Positions 20,772 to 32,228 of a DNA stretch of 64,000 nt are shown piece by piece. Numbering within the stretch: the first letter of the stretch is position 1; the number at the start of each line of letters is the position of its first letter. Both the position numbers and the translations under genes were made by a program. Location of the stretch: contig JAJHZJ010000252.1 of NCBI GenBank assembly GCA_023548195.1, positions 3,619,341 through 3,683,340 of the forward strand. The letters run 5' to 3'. Source of the stretch: Bettongia penicillata ogilbyi. Its lineage: Eukaryota > Chordata > Mammalia > Diprotodontia > Potoroidae. A model generated the notes under the pieces. The model did not search any database. It had not been told where the DNA came from and saw only the letters and a list, made by a program, of their open reading frames with translations.

Positions 20772-21482
20772 TCTTTTTTTTTAATTTATTTTTATTAAAT
20801 TTATTTATTTAACTTTTTACATTCATTTTCACAAAATTTTGGGTTCCAGATTTTCTCCCCATTTGTCCCCTCCCCCCCACCCCAATACACTGAGCATTCT
20901 AATTTCCCCTATCACCAATCTGCCCTCTCTTCTATCATCCCTCCCTTCTCTTGTCCCCATCCTCTCTTTTGTCCTGTAGGGCCAGATGACTTTCTATTCC
21001 CCCTTAACTGTATTTCTTATTTCCTAGTAGCAATAACAATACTAAACAGATGTTCCTAAAACTTTAAGTTCCAAATTCTCCCCATCCCTCCCTCCCCACC
21101 CATTCCCTTTGGGAAGTCAGGCAATTCAATATAAGCCATATCTGTGTAGTTTTGCAAATGACTTCCATAATAGTCGTGTTGTGTAAGACTATATTTCCCT
21201 CCATCCTATCCTACCCCACACTGCTTCTGTTCTCTCTTTTGATCCTGTCCCTCCCCAAGAGTGTTGACTTCAGATTGCTCCCTCCTCCCATTGCCCTCCC
21301 TTCCATCCTCCCCCCACCCTTCTCCTTCTCCCCCACTTTCCTGTATTGTAAGATAGGTTTTCATACCAAAATGAGTGTGCATTTTATTCCTTCCTTTAGC
21401 CAAATGTGATGAGGGTAAACTTCTTGTTTTTTTTTTTCTCAGCTCTCCTCTTTGTACTATAACATCAATATTATAAAAGCAA
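20772..21482 (-). mobile_element. HAL1-like 3' UTR copy
   Basis: The same order as the 3' UTR of the element at 52290: 'cccccaccccaatacactga'-type C-rich start, 'aagtcaggcaattcaatata', 'cttccataatagtcgtgttg', 'tgtattgtaagataggtttt', 'ccaaatgtgatgagggtaaa'. It is truncated before any ORF1 sequence. Confidence 0.6.
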
Positions 21483-21510
21483 ACAAGTTTAAGGACTTTT
21501 ATAAACTAGA

Positions 21511-21835
21511 GTGTGTGTTCGTCCTTCGTTGCCAAAGACCATGCCATCAGAGAAATGATGAAATGACTTGCACTTGACTTTGTTTTGAGTGTTTTGAGGA
21601 GGGCTGTGCAGGTCACCAGCCTCACTTCTCCTCCAGAGCCATCTGAATCCAGTGACCAGATATTCATCAGGATGACTGGAGATGACCCAGGATGAGGCAA
21701 TTGGGGTTAAGTGACTTGCCCAAGGTCACAAAACTACTGAGTGTCAAATGTCTGAGGTGAGATCTGAACTCAGGTCCTCTTGCCTCCTGCACTGGTGCTC
21801 TATCCACTGTACCACCTAGCTGCCCTTACAAACTG
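21511..21835 (-). mobile_element. MAR1-type SINE, complete
   Basis: The reversed tail comes first ('agccatctgaatccagtgac'), then the reversed tRNA head ('tgaggcaattggggttaagt', 'ctgtaccacctagctgccc'). Related 12-bp flanks at 21499-21510 and 21836-21847 (9 of 12 match) fit target duplication. Confidence 0.8.
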
Positions 21836-21914
21836 GTAAGTAATGAAATAAGAACAATTTACACGATTACAACACTATAAAAATATCAAACTTTGAAAGC
21901 TGTAAGAACTATGA

Positions 21915-22172
21915 TGAACGTTGTTCAATTATTTCAATCATATCCTACTCTTTGTGAACCTATTTTGGGTTTTCTTGACAGAGATACTGGAGTAGTTCAC
22001 CATTTCTTTCTCCAACTAATTTTATAGATGAGGAAACTGAGGCAAACAGGTTTAAATGACTTGGCCAGGGTCACACAGTTAGTAAATGTTTGAGGCCAGA
22101 TTTGAACTCAGGAAGATGAGTCTTCCTGACTATAGCCCAGCACTCTGTGCCACCCTGCCACTTAGCCTCTCC
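21915..22172 (-). mobile_element. WSINE1/MON1-type SINE
   Basis: Antisense copy: 'ttgttcaattatttcaatca', 'gatgaggaaactgaggc', 'ttggccagggtcacacag'. It is nested in L1. Confidence 0.85.
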
Positions 22173-22297
22173 CAGCGATCAATAAAATGGCCATTCAAAA
22201 ATTGACAGGATGGATGATGAAACATGCCATCCATTTCAGAGAGATTATAGATTTAGAATAAGATATATACATTCATATATATGTATGGATGTTATAG

Positions 22298-22299
22298 AT

Positions 22300-22347
<48 letters not shown>

Positions 22348-22362
22348 GTATATATATATACT
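22298..22362 (+). repeat. (CA)n(TA)n microsatellite
   Basis: About 15 CA units followed by TA-rich units inside the L1 3' UTR. Confidence 0.9.
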
Positions 22363-22649
22363 GGTGAAATTTGTTTTACTTGATTATGCATTTGTTTTTT
22401 TTTCTTTTTTCTCCTCAATGTAATGGGGATGTGTGTGAGAAAATAGTTTTCCGTTCATTTTTATTAAGTGGGGTGGGGCATGATTCAGAAATGAAGCTCT
22501 GTACGTACTTTCTGATGAAGTCACTGTATTATTTGTTTTCCTTCATCGTTTATTACTTTGTTTGAAGAGACCTCTCACAAAAATGGAGTAATCTGTAAAT
22601 GCATGTAATACAAAAATATCAGCAAAGCACAAAGTGATTTTTAAAAATC

Positions 22650-22795
22650 CTGGTTCTGCTCCTTACCTACTTCTAGGACACTGGACAGCTCAGCATCTCT
22701 GGACTTGAAGTTTCTCCTCTGTAAAATGAAGGCTTGAATCAGATGATCTTAGGTCCTTTCCAGCTCTAAATCTATGATCCTGTGAATCCCATGAC
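22650..22795 (+). mobile_element. MIR-type SINE
   Basis: 'ctcctctgtaaaatgaaggc', 'agatgatcttaggtcctttc', 'cagctctaaatctatgatcc'. This is the standard MIR 3' half. Confidence 0.7.
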
Positions 22796-22999
22796 TGACT
22801 GTCTGAATCTACCACTCTGAACTGATGTTCTCAGGTTCTCACTGTTTCTCCTAGTTCCCAAATTTGGACAGAGCTCAACTAAGTTACTCTCTAGCCCTTC
22901 TAGAAAATGAACACTTTCTTTTCTTTAGGTAGGGATTCAACAACTTCCCAAGTACTGCCGTTGGCCTCTAAGTGAGCTATTGTGAAATCTAAATAATTT

Positions 23000-23230
23000 A
23001 CACACGTGAAAGACAACTTTGGAGTAGTAGATATAGGGCTGACCTTGGAGTCAGGAAGACTGGGTTCAATGTTCAGTTTCGGCACACAGTAGATGTATGG
23101 CTATTTAACCTCTCAGTGCCTGAGGCAACTCTCTAAGACTAAGTACAGAGGAGTAGCCAATCTTTATTAGTGGGGGAGTTTTCACACTGAAAACTCTCTG
23201 TACAGATGAAATCCTAGGTTCAGACCACAA
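23000..23230 (+). mobile_element. CORE-SINE (MIR3-like, marsupial type)
   Basis: 'ttggagtcaggaagactggg', 'taacctctcagtgcctgagg', 'aactctctaagactaagt', 'gatgaaatcctaggttcaga'. Confidence 0.65.
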
Positions 23231-23409
23231 TATGATACTAATCATATATTCTCTACTTTTTCAGTGAATTTCACCATAAAGAGTGAGATTAGAGAAAACT
23301 GGAGGCAAAGAGAGAATTTTGAATCAGTAAGAGAAAAGGCTTGAATTAATAGAAGTATAGGAGCTGGAAGGTTCAGCTTAAAGTTGGTGGCTTAGCATAG
23401 ATGAACTTC

Positions 23410-23605
23410 TATTGCTTCCCCTCTTTTTAATTATTTTCTCTTTATCCTGTGTATAACTTGCTTTGGATACTATTTGTATGTTGCCTTCTCCATTAGATTA
23501 TAAGCTCTTTGAAGGCAAAGACTGTCTTTTTTCTCTTTTTGTATCTAGCACCTGGCACATAGTAGGCATTTAGCAATATTTATTATTGATCGATTGAGAA
23601 GAGTA
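23410..23605 (+). mobile_element. L2 LINE 3' end
   Basis: 'gattataagctctttgaagg', 'tttttgtatctagcacctgg', 'cacatagtaggcatttag'. This is a classic L2 terminus. Confidence 0.7.
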
Positions 23606-24156
23606 TAATTTCTGGGAATGGGAACTAGAGTGTAACAGTTCTATACTTCAGAGGATTCCTGTAAGAGTAGTCTGGGCTCATCTTAGGCCTTATGCCAATA
23701 CCAGACAAAAGGAATTTGTTTTAAGGACCAGGGGACTGAGAAAGAAAGTCTAATTAGACTGGGGACATGAAGCACAGTTGAATTAAGAGAAACCAAATAT
23801 ATTTGCTAATTTAGAAAAGCCAAACTTGCTAATTAAACTGTATACCTGAAATTTGATTACTTGTATTGATTCCCTTAAAAAAAAATCCTATTCCAAAGCC
23901 TTTGTGTTGCTATAGAGGGGAACACTGGGCTTTGATAGGCCCTAGCAAAATGGAAAGAAAGGTTTTAAGTGTAGCCCTTGGAATGGACTACTGTCTGAAG
24001 ACCAGTCTAGGTATGTTCAAGGAGTTATATCACCTGAAAGTTGACCATGGTTGTTTATTATACCCAGTATCTATCAATAAAATATTATACTCAATATCTG
24101 TCAATAAACACACAACCATAAGAAATTACTGGCATGTCCACACAGGCTAGGTTCCT
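23606..24156. other. unassigned interval
   Basis: AT-rich. It includes an imperfect tandem of 'tctatcaataaa' and 'tctgtcaataaa' at 24070-24112. I see no gene. Confidence 0.4.
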
Positions 24157-24310
24157 GAGTCTATTCTTTGTTCTGTATGCAGGAAGGCAGTTTGGATCAG
24201 GTTTATTCCTGGGGAGTCTGGTCTTTAAAAACAAGAGGCGGGTTTCTCTTTTCTCATATTTTTCAACTTATTATATTCCCACCTCAGTGCCCTGGGAATG
24301 AATTTACTAT
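24157..24310. repeat. direct repeat, copy A (LTR-like)
   Basis: It shares 'ttttctcat', then a 'cttattatattccca' type stretch, and 'ccctgggaatgaatttac', with copy B at 24560. Divergence is roughly 20-25 percent by eye. Confidence 0.5.
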
Positions 24311-24559
24311 ATATACCATGACTAAATAAATAATACCAATAAAAACAGCAATAGAAACTAGGTAAACACACAGAAAAGTACAGAAGGGAACACAGAAATA
24401 AACAGAATGATATGTACTCATTAAAAAAATCAAATTATGAAAAATAAAATTTACAATTTTATTTATAGGCATTTGTTTTTCTTTTTTAATTTTATTCCTC
24501 TATTTCTTTATGTATAGAGAACAAGTGCCACACAATAGAACATGCTCAGACCTACCTTC

Positions 24560-24730
24560 TCTGGTTCCTTTCCACCATATTGGAGATTTGGGGCTTCCTT
24601 CCTGAGTCTTAGAGGAGGCCAGTCTCTAAGAAGATTAAGGGCTAGGTTCCCTTTTCTCATACTCCTCAGCTCATTAAATCCCCACTGGGCTACACTGGGC
24701 AAATTTATTGATAGTTTAGGTTATGGCTCA
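24560..24730. repeat. direct repeat, copy B (LTR-like)
   Basis: 'cccttttctcatactcctca', 'gctcattaaatccccactgg' and 'cactgggcaaatttattg' match copy A in the same orientation about 400 bp away. It could be paired LTR pieces or two insertions of one family. Confidence 0.5.
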
Positions 24731-24959
24731 TGTCTAGATTTTCTCCAAAAGGGAAGTAGAATGGGACTCAATTTATAATATAAGTCAGCCATGGGACAGG
24801 TATTTTATTCCTATACATAAAAGAAACACTAAACATAAAATACTTGCAGCACACATTAACAGGACAACTAAAAGTAGAGTTCTGTAACTAAATTTATAAC
24901 TGCTGTTATAATCCAGTGGGTATCTAGCACATGTAAAGCACTCTATAAATATTAGAGTG
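24731..24959. other. unassigned interval
   Basis: AT-rich. It may belong to the LTR-like repeat on its left. Confidence 0.35.
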
Positions 24960-26125
24960 TTACCTAACTGCCATCTAGTATCATTACCAATTTTGGGCTA
25001 TTATGAATAGTGCTGCTCTGTTTGTATGCATAGTCTCCTCTCCCCTATAACATCCTTAATCAATGATTTTCTAGCTTTTATTGTATGCTTCCATATTGTC
25101 TTCCAAAAACGTTTGTTCTAGTTCACAGCTTTACCACTAGTGAAATTGAATACCTATTTTTCCACAGTCATACCAGCATTGCATTTTATAATTGTTAACT
25201 CTCTTTGCCCATTTAATGAGTATTATAATAGCATTTTAGATGCATTTTAAGTTTCAGTTCACTGGCTTTTAAAAAGTTTGAAAACTCTTTAGATAATTTT
25301 GTGGGGTTTTTACTTCCAAAAACTACCAGTTTGTGTCATTTATTTCATATCTTCTAGGAAACAGATCTTACACTTACAAATTCATGTTAATTTCATATAG
25401 AATCTCATAGATTCTTATGGATTTTAGATATATTTGAAAAGTTTATTCTAAATATTTTTCCTAACTCATTTTTTCCTTTTTATTCTCAATATATTTGTTG
25501 GTACTCAAGAGTGATTACTTTTTTATATTCATATTCATGTACTTTTAAAAATTCTATTTGTTGCTTAGCTAAGAATATGTTGGTTGTTTAACAAAATAGC
25601 ATTTTATATTATGGTATATCACATATTATATACTTATGTTAAAATATAACTTTTCATTAACCTCTAATTTTATGTTATTTAAAATATTTAAATCATGGAA
25701 TCTTATGGAATTTATTGTAGTATATGCTGCAAAATGTGGATTGAATCTTATTTTTTGCCATACCTATTATCCTAGTAGTTTTCACTAAATGATGAATTAC
25801 TTCCTTGGTGTTCTGTGATCTTAGATTGATTGAATGTTGGTGTGTACTTTGAGTTCAAATTCAGAGTCTCTATTCTGTTCTGTTTAATTTTTCATTTATT
25901 TTTTACCCTGCACCAAATAGTTTTGACTACTACTTTTTAATATAATTTGAGATTTGGCATGAAAGTCCTCTCCTTTTTTCTTCTTCATAATTTCCCTTTA
26001 AATTCATAACTATTCATTTATCAATATAAATTTTACCATTTTTGTCTAATTATGTTTGGTTTTCAATTAATATTTTGAGAGTTGTGTTAATTCTAAAGAT
26101 TAATTTGGGTAGTATTGCCATCTGT
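24960..26125 (-). mobile_element. L1, antisense 3' part
   Basis: The reversed L1 ORF2 end: 'gggctattatgaatagtgct', 'ttacaccactagtg'-like words near 25130, then long AT-rich ORF2 sequence. WSINE1 cuts it at 26128. All frames are broken. Confidence 0.6.
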
Positions 26126-26127
26126 TG

Positions 26128-26360
26128 GTGCTGTTTAGTCAGTTAGTCAAGTCTGCCTCTTCGTGACCCCATTTGGGATTATTCTTGGCAAAGATACTAC
26201 CGTGGTTTGCTATTTCCTTCTTGGCTCATTTTATTACTGAGGTAAACAAGGTTAAGTGACTTGCCCAGGGTCACACAGTAAGTATCTGAGTCTAGATTTG
26301 AACTCAGATTCTCCTGACTCTAGGGCTGGCACTCTAACCACTGTGCCACCTTACTAAGTC
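26128..26360 (-). mobile_element. WSINE1/MON1-type SINE
   Basis: Antisense copy: 'tgctgtttagtcagttagtc', 'cttcgtgaccccatttggga', 'cttgcccagggtcacacagt', 'ccactgtgccacctta'. Confidence 0.88.
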
Positions 26361-26729
26361 AGTCACTTGACTACCAATGATTTTTTAATTGTCTTATGGT
26401 GATTTCCTTGGAATAGATGTTAATCAAAATTGTCTTTTTATTCCCTTTCCATGAAATTCTTGCTGAGAAACTAGTTATTCATAATTGTACATGTAACGCA
26501 AAGGGGCTTTGAGCTCACTCTCCTAAAACACAGTCTCTCTAGTAGGTTAAATGCCTAGAAGACAGCTACTGCTCCCTTTGGAGCCCTAAAGGTAACCCTG
26601 AAAGATTAAGAGATGTTTTCTAGTAGTATATGTCAGAAATTCTTTATCCAGCATATTTCCCTCAATATGAATTGACCATCTCTTCAATATTATCTAACCA
26701 TTGATTATTATCCTAAAATATTTTTGTTT
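26361..26729. other. unassigned interval
   Basis: The first ~120 bp may be the continuing L1. The rest shows nothing I recognise. Confidence 0.4.
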
Positions 26730-28260
26730 TGCTTAATTTTTTAACTTTTTATTTTCAGTTCCAAATTCTCTCCCTCCATCCAATCCTTCTCCCACTATCA
26801 TAGAGAGTTGCATAGAGAAAGTGAAAATATGATAGTCATTACATGCAAGAAGTCATGCAAAACATATATCCACAATAGTCATGCTATGGAGGAGGGAGGG
26901 CAAGAAAAGTAAAGTGAAAAAACAATATACTTCACTCTGCATTCAGGAAGTTCATTAGTTGTCTCTCTGGAGGTGCATACCGGTTTTTCATCATGATCAC
27001 TTCTATAATTGTCATAGATCCTTGTACCAATCAAAATAGCTAAGTCTTTTACAATTAATAATCATTATAACATTGCTTTTTGTGTGCAATGTTCTCTTAG
27101 TGGTGCTCACTTTAGTTTGTGTCAGTTTATATATCTTTATATAGGTTTTTCTGAAACTATCCCCTTTGTCATTTCTTAAAATAATATTCCGTAACAATAA
27201 TATACCATAACTTGTTTAACCATTCCCCAGTTGATGGTTCTCTCCTCAGTTTCCAATTTTTGCCACCACAAAAAAGTTGTTATAAATATTTTTATAATAT
27301 GAATTCTTTTCCTTTTTCTTTCCCTGGAGGTATTGCTGGGCCAAAGATTTTATAAGCCCTTTGGGCATAATTCCTAATTGTTCTCCAGAATGGTTGGAGT
27401 TTATAATTTCACCAAGAGTATATTAGTGTCCCAATTTTTCCACATTCTCTCCACCATTTGTGATTTCCTTTTTCCGTCATGTTAGTTAATCTGATGGGTG
27501 TAAAATTGTTTTAGAGTTGTTTTGACATGCACTTCTCTCATTGTTTTGATTTAGAACATTTTTTTCATTTGTCTGTAGATATCTCTCATTTCTTCTTCTG
27601 AAAACTACCTATTCATATCCTTTAACCATTAACCAATTGAGGAATGGATCTTTTTTTAAACACAAATTTAGCTCAGTTTCCTATATATTTGAAAAATGAG
27701 ACTTTTAACAGAGAAACTTGCTATTAAAATTTTCCCTATTTCCTCCTTTCCTTCTAAGTTTGGCTGCATTGGTTTTGTTATGCAAAGAGTTTTAATTTTT
27801 TGTAATCAAAATTATCCATTTTATCTTTCATGATCCTCTATATCTCCTATTTGGTCCTAAACTTCTTCCTGTAACCATGGATCTGACATTTTTTCCATGC
27901 TCTCCTAATTTGCTTTATCATAAGCACCCTTTACATATAAATCACGTACCCATTTTGAGTTTATCTTGGTATATGATGTGAGATGTTGTTCTGTGCCTAG
28001 TCTCTGACAGGCCACTTTCTAGTTTCCTCCACAGTTTCTGTCAGATAATGAGTTCTGGCCCCATTCGCTGTGATCTTTGGGTTTCTCAAGCACTAGGTCA
28101 CTATGATTATTTACTTCTGTACCTTGAGCACCTAATCTATCCCACTGATCAACCACTCCATTTCTTACCTTGTACCAAACTCTTGATAATTACAGTTTTG
28201 TAGTATGGCCTGTGATCTGTACTGCTGGGCTACCTTCCTTTGCTTTTTTTCCTCATTGAT
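26730..28260 (-). mobile_element. L1, antisense 3' end and ORF2 part
   Basis: From the reversed 3' UTR at the left ('ttccaaattctctccctcca', 'gcaagaagtcatgcaaaaca') into the reversed ORF2 end ('aattgttctccagaatggtt', 'aatctgatgggtgtaaaatt', 'gaaactatcccctttgtc'), then further 5' ('ataatgagttctggcccc'). About 1.5 kb, all frames broken. Confidence 0.75.
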
Positions 28261-28261
28261 T

Positions 28262-28570
28262 GCCTTTTGTTCTTACCTTTTGTTCCTCCAGATGAATTTT
28301 GTTCCTTCAAGTCTCATCTAAAATCCCACCTTCTGCAAGGAGCCTTTCCTAGACCCGCTTAATGGTAGTGTCTTCCCTCTGAGATTTGCCCCCAGTTTAT
28401 CCATCTATATCTTGTTTGTATACATTTGTTGGTTGGTTGTTTCCCCCATTAAACTGTCAGCTCCTTAAGGGCAGGACCTCTTTTTTTTTTTCCTTTCTTT
28501 GGGCTTTAACACAATGCCTGGCACATAGGAAGCACTTCACAAATACTTGTTCACTGACTAACTGACCTGA
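28262..28570 (+). mobile_element. L2 LINE 3' end
   Basis: 'agtctcatctaaaatcccac', 'cttctgcaaggagcctttcc', 'gtcagctccttaagggcag', 'aatgcctggcacataggaag'. One of the clearest L2 ends in the window. Confidence 0.8.
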
Positions 28571-28671
28571 CTCACTCAACACTCAGGAAAGTAGAGAGAT
28601 TTCATCTTTTGGTGCTTTTTGTGTACAGACTCACTCCTAGGTGATCAACCAATTAAAAGGTATTTTATTAC

Positions 28672-28730
28672 AATTTAATAAGTATACAGGAAACAGAGAA
28701 TTTAATAAGTATACAGGAAACAGAGAATTT
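28672..28730 (+). repeat. 27-bp exact tandem duplication
   Basis: Units at 28672-28698 and 28699-28725 are identical (each starts 'aatttaataagtatacagg'), and a third starts. The perfect identity suggests a recent event. Confidence 0.9.
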
Positions 28731-28839
28731 AATTTTGGGCTCTGAGGTGGAAAAGCAAAGGGCAGACATTTCATCATACATTTCTGGAAGCAGGTCACCC
28801 CTGTGGGTTGATATTAAGCAGTACATACTGTATGTGTTC

Positions 28840-29280
28840 CAAGGATTGGACCCCCTTTGCCATTTCCCCCATTATATAAAATTGCCTTTGGTTTTTGTAC
28901 CTTAATTAAGGTCAATTTCCTTGGTGATTTTATATATCAAAAGCTATTTAAGATTCCAGAACATTTTATGGGTTTTTAAAATGACCAACTTTTATCTTAG
29001 AAATATAAGTTCAGTTTTGCTGGGTAGTTGGTTTTAAAATGTGATTGAATACCCTCCATCTTCAATGTCTTAGTCTAACTTTTTCTGCCATTCTTTGAGA
29101 AGGGTTAAAATACCCTGTGCCATTTGAATTAGTAGTCTTTGATTTGTGGTATTTTTTCTTCTTTGCTAATTTTTAAATCATCTATTTGCCTTAGTTTTGA
29201 CATTTGGGTTAGAACAATCATTCCTATTGGCATCCTGTGACTTCTGTTGATCTGATTTCTGTCCCTTAATTTTAATTTTT
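28840..29280 (-). mobile_element. L1 ORF1-like remnant
   Basis: 'aagttcagttttgctgggta' and 'gttggttttaaaatgtgatt' parallel the antisense ORF1 of the element at 52290. Divergence is high and no frame is open. Confidence 0.4.
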
Positions 29281-29282
29281 AA

Positions 29283-29651
29283 AAATATAAACAAGCATAT
29301 GCTAAGCATCTACTGATGGTAGATGCTGCAGATACTATGACTGCCTTTAGGGAGCTTATTTTATCCTAGAAATTACATGCACACATATAAGTAACAAGTA
29401 ATTTGACATGGAAAGGCAGTTGATGCCTCAGAAAGGAGGGGACACTTGAGAAAACTGAGTTTTAAAGGAAATGATGGGTTCTGAGAAAGGAAGAAAGAGT
29501 GTTACAGACATAGATAGCCTATACAAAGTCATGGAGACAGCAGATGGAGTACTGAATGTGATGAGCAGCAAATTATTCTCATACCAGTGAACCTGTTTTA
29601 GTTAGAATGGATGTGTGGGTGGGGCAGGTAATGATGCCTAATAAGAAAGTG
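29283..29651 (-). mobile_element. L2 LINE, left part of a long split copy
   Basis: The 3' end is at 29285 ('acaagcatatgctaagcatc'). The reversed coding region follows ('gggacacttgagaaaactga', 'catggagacagcagatgg'). It resumes at 30231. Confidence 0.6.
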
Positions 29652-30230
29652 AACAAGCATTTATTAAATGCCTACTATATGAGGGCAGCTTTGTGGTGCA
29701 ATGGATAGAGTACCAGTGCAGGAGTCAGGAGGACCTGAGTTCAAATGTCACCTCAGTCACCTGACACTCACTAGCAGTGTGACCTTAGGCAAATCACTTA
29801 GCCCTATTTGCTTCATCCTGGGTCATCTCCAGTCATCCTGATGAATATCTGGTCACTGGAGAAGAAGTGATGCTGGTAACCGCACAGCCCTCCCTCCCTC
29901 AAAATAAAGTCAAGAGCAAGTCCTGTCATTATTTCTCTGATGGCATGATTTTCTTCAGCAACAAAGGACAGACACACTATGTGTGCAGGTACAGTGTTAA
30001 ATGCTTTATAAATATTATCTTATTTATCATTTATTAACATAAATAAAATCTCTTTATCTCATAATAACCCCTCAAGGTAGATGCTATTATTATCCTCCCC
30101 GTTTTATAGTTGAAGAAACTGAGGCAAACAGAGGTTAAATGTCTTACCCAGAGTCGCATAACTAGTAAGTGTGTGAGACTGGATTTGAATTTAATTCTTT
30201 CTGACTCCATAATGAATCACTATCTGGAAA
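29652..30230 (-). mobile_element. MIR-type SINE split by MAR1
   Basis: 29652-29682 and 29976-30230 form one reversed MIR: 'ttaaatgcctactatat', then 'gtacagtgttaaatgcttta', 'tagttgaagaaactgaggc', 'taactagtaagtgtgtgaga'. Confidence 0.65.
29683..29975 (+). mobile_element. MAR1-type SINE, complete
   Basis: The tRNA-type head 'gggcagctttgtggtgcaat' leads into 'gtgaccttaggcaaatcact'. The tail has 'catctccagtcatcctgatg' and 'gcacagccctccctccctca'. Its flanks 'actatatg' (from 29674) and 'actatgtg' (29976-29983) fit a target duplication inside MIR. Confidence 0.88.
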
Positions 30231-30945
30231 GGTTGACTAGAGCTAGATTGGGAAAGGTTTCCATTTCTAGAGGGAGATTATATTATATCCAAGATGCGAT
30301 AATGAGACATGGAGTTTTGCGGGCAAGAGATACTTTTCCTTTAGGAATTACTTCGGCAAGCATATGAAAGACAATGGATGAGGAAATGCAGAAACTTAAG
30401 ATGTAGAGACCAGTTTAAGAGACTGTTGAAATAATCAAGTGGAAAGACAGTGTGGACCTGACCTAGTGTGGCATCTGTGAGAGTGGAGAGAAGGGACTTA
30501 ATGGCAAAGATGTCATGGAGGTAGAATTGAGAAGAGTTGAAAGCTGGTCAGATGAAGAGATTTTGGGAGAATGAAGGGAAAGGGACAAATCTAGGATTAT
30601 GAACCTGGGCAAGTGCAAGGATACCGGTATTCTCAACCTGCACAAGAAGGATAAGAAGAGGAGTAGATTTTTGTGTTTTTTTTTTTTAGAGAAAAGGTAA
30701 TGTTTCCTATTTTGAACATGCTAGTTTGAGATACTTATAGGAGAGCCAGTTGAAAACATCTAATAGACAATTGGTGACGTAGAACTAGATCAAGGCAGAG
30801 AGGCTAGGTCTGGATACACAGAATCAGCATGAAGCTGATAATCAAACCCATAGGGGATGCTGAGATCACCAAGAGGAGTGTTGAGTGAGAACAAAAGAAG
30901 GTCTAGGATAGAAACTTGGGGCTCTACGCCATTTAAGGGGTGACT
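30231..30945 (-). mobile_element. L2 LINE, right part of a long split copy
   Basis: Reversed L2 coding words continue: 'accagtttaagagactgttg', 'catggaggtagaattgagaa', 'tgctgagatcaccaagagga', 'acttggggctctacgcc'. With the left part it spans over 1 kb of L2. Confidence 0.65.
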
Positions 30946-30947
30946 GC

Positions 30948-31660
30948 CAATCAACAAGTATTTATGAGACAATTCCTATATGTCAAGCCCTGTGCTAAGT
31001 GCTGGGGATGCAAAGAGAGGCAAAAAACAGATCCCACTCTCCAGAAGCTCACATTATTTTTAAAAGTAATCTCAATTTTATTTATTTATTTTTATGGAAT
31101 AAAACATTTCTTTTACCTAGTATAATAAAAACAGATGATTGCCATTCTAATGAAGGGGACAATATGTTAATTACTAGGTCATGCAGTGTAGATGGCGGGG
31201 AAGACAATAGTGAGTGGAGAAGTAGAGAAAGAAAAGTGGAATTTGAGCTGAATTTTGAAAGAAGCCAAGGGGAAAAAAAGCAGCAGAGGTGAGGAAGAGT
31301 CTTCCAGGCACAGAGGTCAGTCAGAGTAAAGCTTGGAGATAGGAGGTGGCTTGAAGTATGTGAGGAACACTTAGGAAAGCATAATTAAATCATAGAATAT
31401 GATAAAGGGAGTAAAGCAGAAAAAAAGATTAGAAAGGCAGGAAAGGGACCAGGTGCTGAAGACTGTTCAGAGGACATCGTATTTGCTACTGATGGTAACT
31501 GGAATTAAATGGAATTTATCAAGCTGGGGGTGAATTTATCAGATTTGTATTTTATGAATCTGGGGGAGAAATCTGAACCAGGGAGGCCAGCTAGAAAGCT
31601 ACTGCAATAGTTTAGGCTAAAAGTCATGAGGGTTCATACTGCGTAGAGATAGAAAGACAC
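30948..31660 (-). mobile_element. L2 LINE, second copy
   Basis: A new 3' end at 30950 ('caatcaacaagtatttatga', 'ccctgtgctaagtgctgggg'), then reversed coding sequence to 'agctactgcaatagtttagg'. An unexplained AT-rich insert lies at about 31055-31130. Confidence 0.65.
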
Positions 31661-32146
31661 ACAGAGAGATACAGACAGAGAGACGTAGACATAGGGTAAA
31701 GTCTAGTATATGTGAGATAGACTGTGAAAGTAAAAACAGGTAATAATGACAAACTTTGACAATGGATTGGATAGGTAAGATGAATTAGAATAAAAAGCAG
31801 AGAAAGGCATGGAAGTTAAGATCATGCCTTTTAGTTAAGTAACATTAAAACAGTCAAACTATTCTCCTCGATTAAAAATGCTTCATGAGTGACTTGTTCC
31901 CTTCTCCACACTTTTTAACAACCAGCTTAAGGGGTTAGGGACAATCTTTATTTGATATGTTGGAACTCTGTTTTGAGGGTTTGAGTGAGTGTTACTTGGA
32001 ATTTCTATGATTTTTCTGGTGTTTGGGGAAAAGAAACTTGTCCAGAATTATCAGCCACAAGGTAAACATTGCAAAAGTCAGTCACCAGGGATTGAAGTTG
32101 CCCACAAGACAGGAATATGGGCAACAGCTCATTTTTCTTTGAGAGG

Positions 32147-32147
<1 letters not shown>
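31661..32147. other. unassigned interval
   Basis: A short AGAGAC-rich patch at 31655-31690, then unique-looking sequence. No gene is visible. Confidence 0.4.
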
Positions 32148-32202
<55 letters not shown>

Positions 32203-32228
32203 GTGAGTGAGAGAGAGAGAGAGAGAGG
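32148..32228 (+). repeat. (GT)n(GA)n microsatellite
   Basis: About 27 GT units, a short break, then GA units. Confidence 0.97.

Larger units (their letters stand above)
21483..22640 (+). mobile_element. L1 3' end carrying two SINEs
   Basis: Sense L1 words flank both insertions: 'aaggacttttataaacta', 'gtaatgaaataagaacaatt', 'gatgaaacatgccatccatt', 'gaaatttgttttacttgatt'. A CA/TA microsatellite sits at about 22300-22360. Confidence 0.65.
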
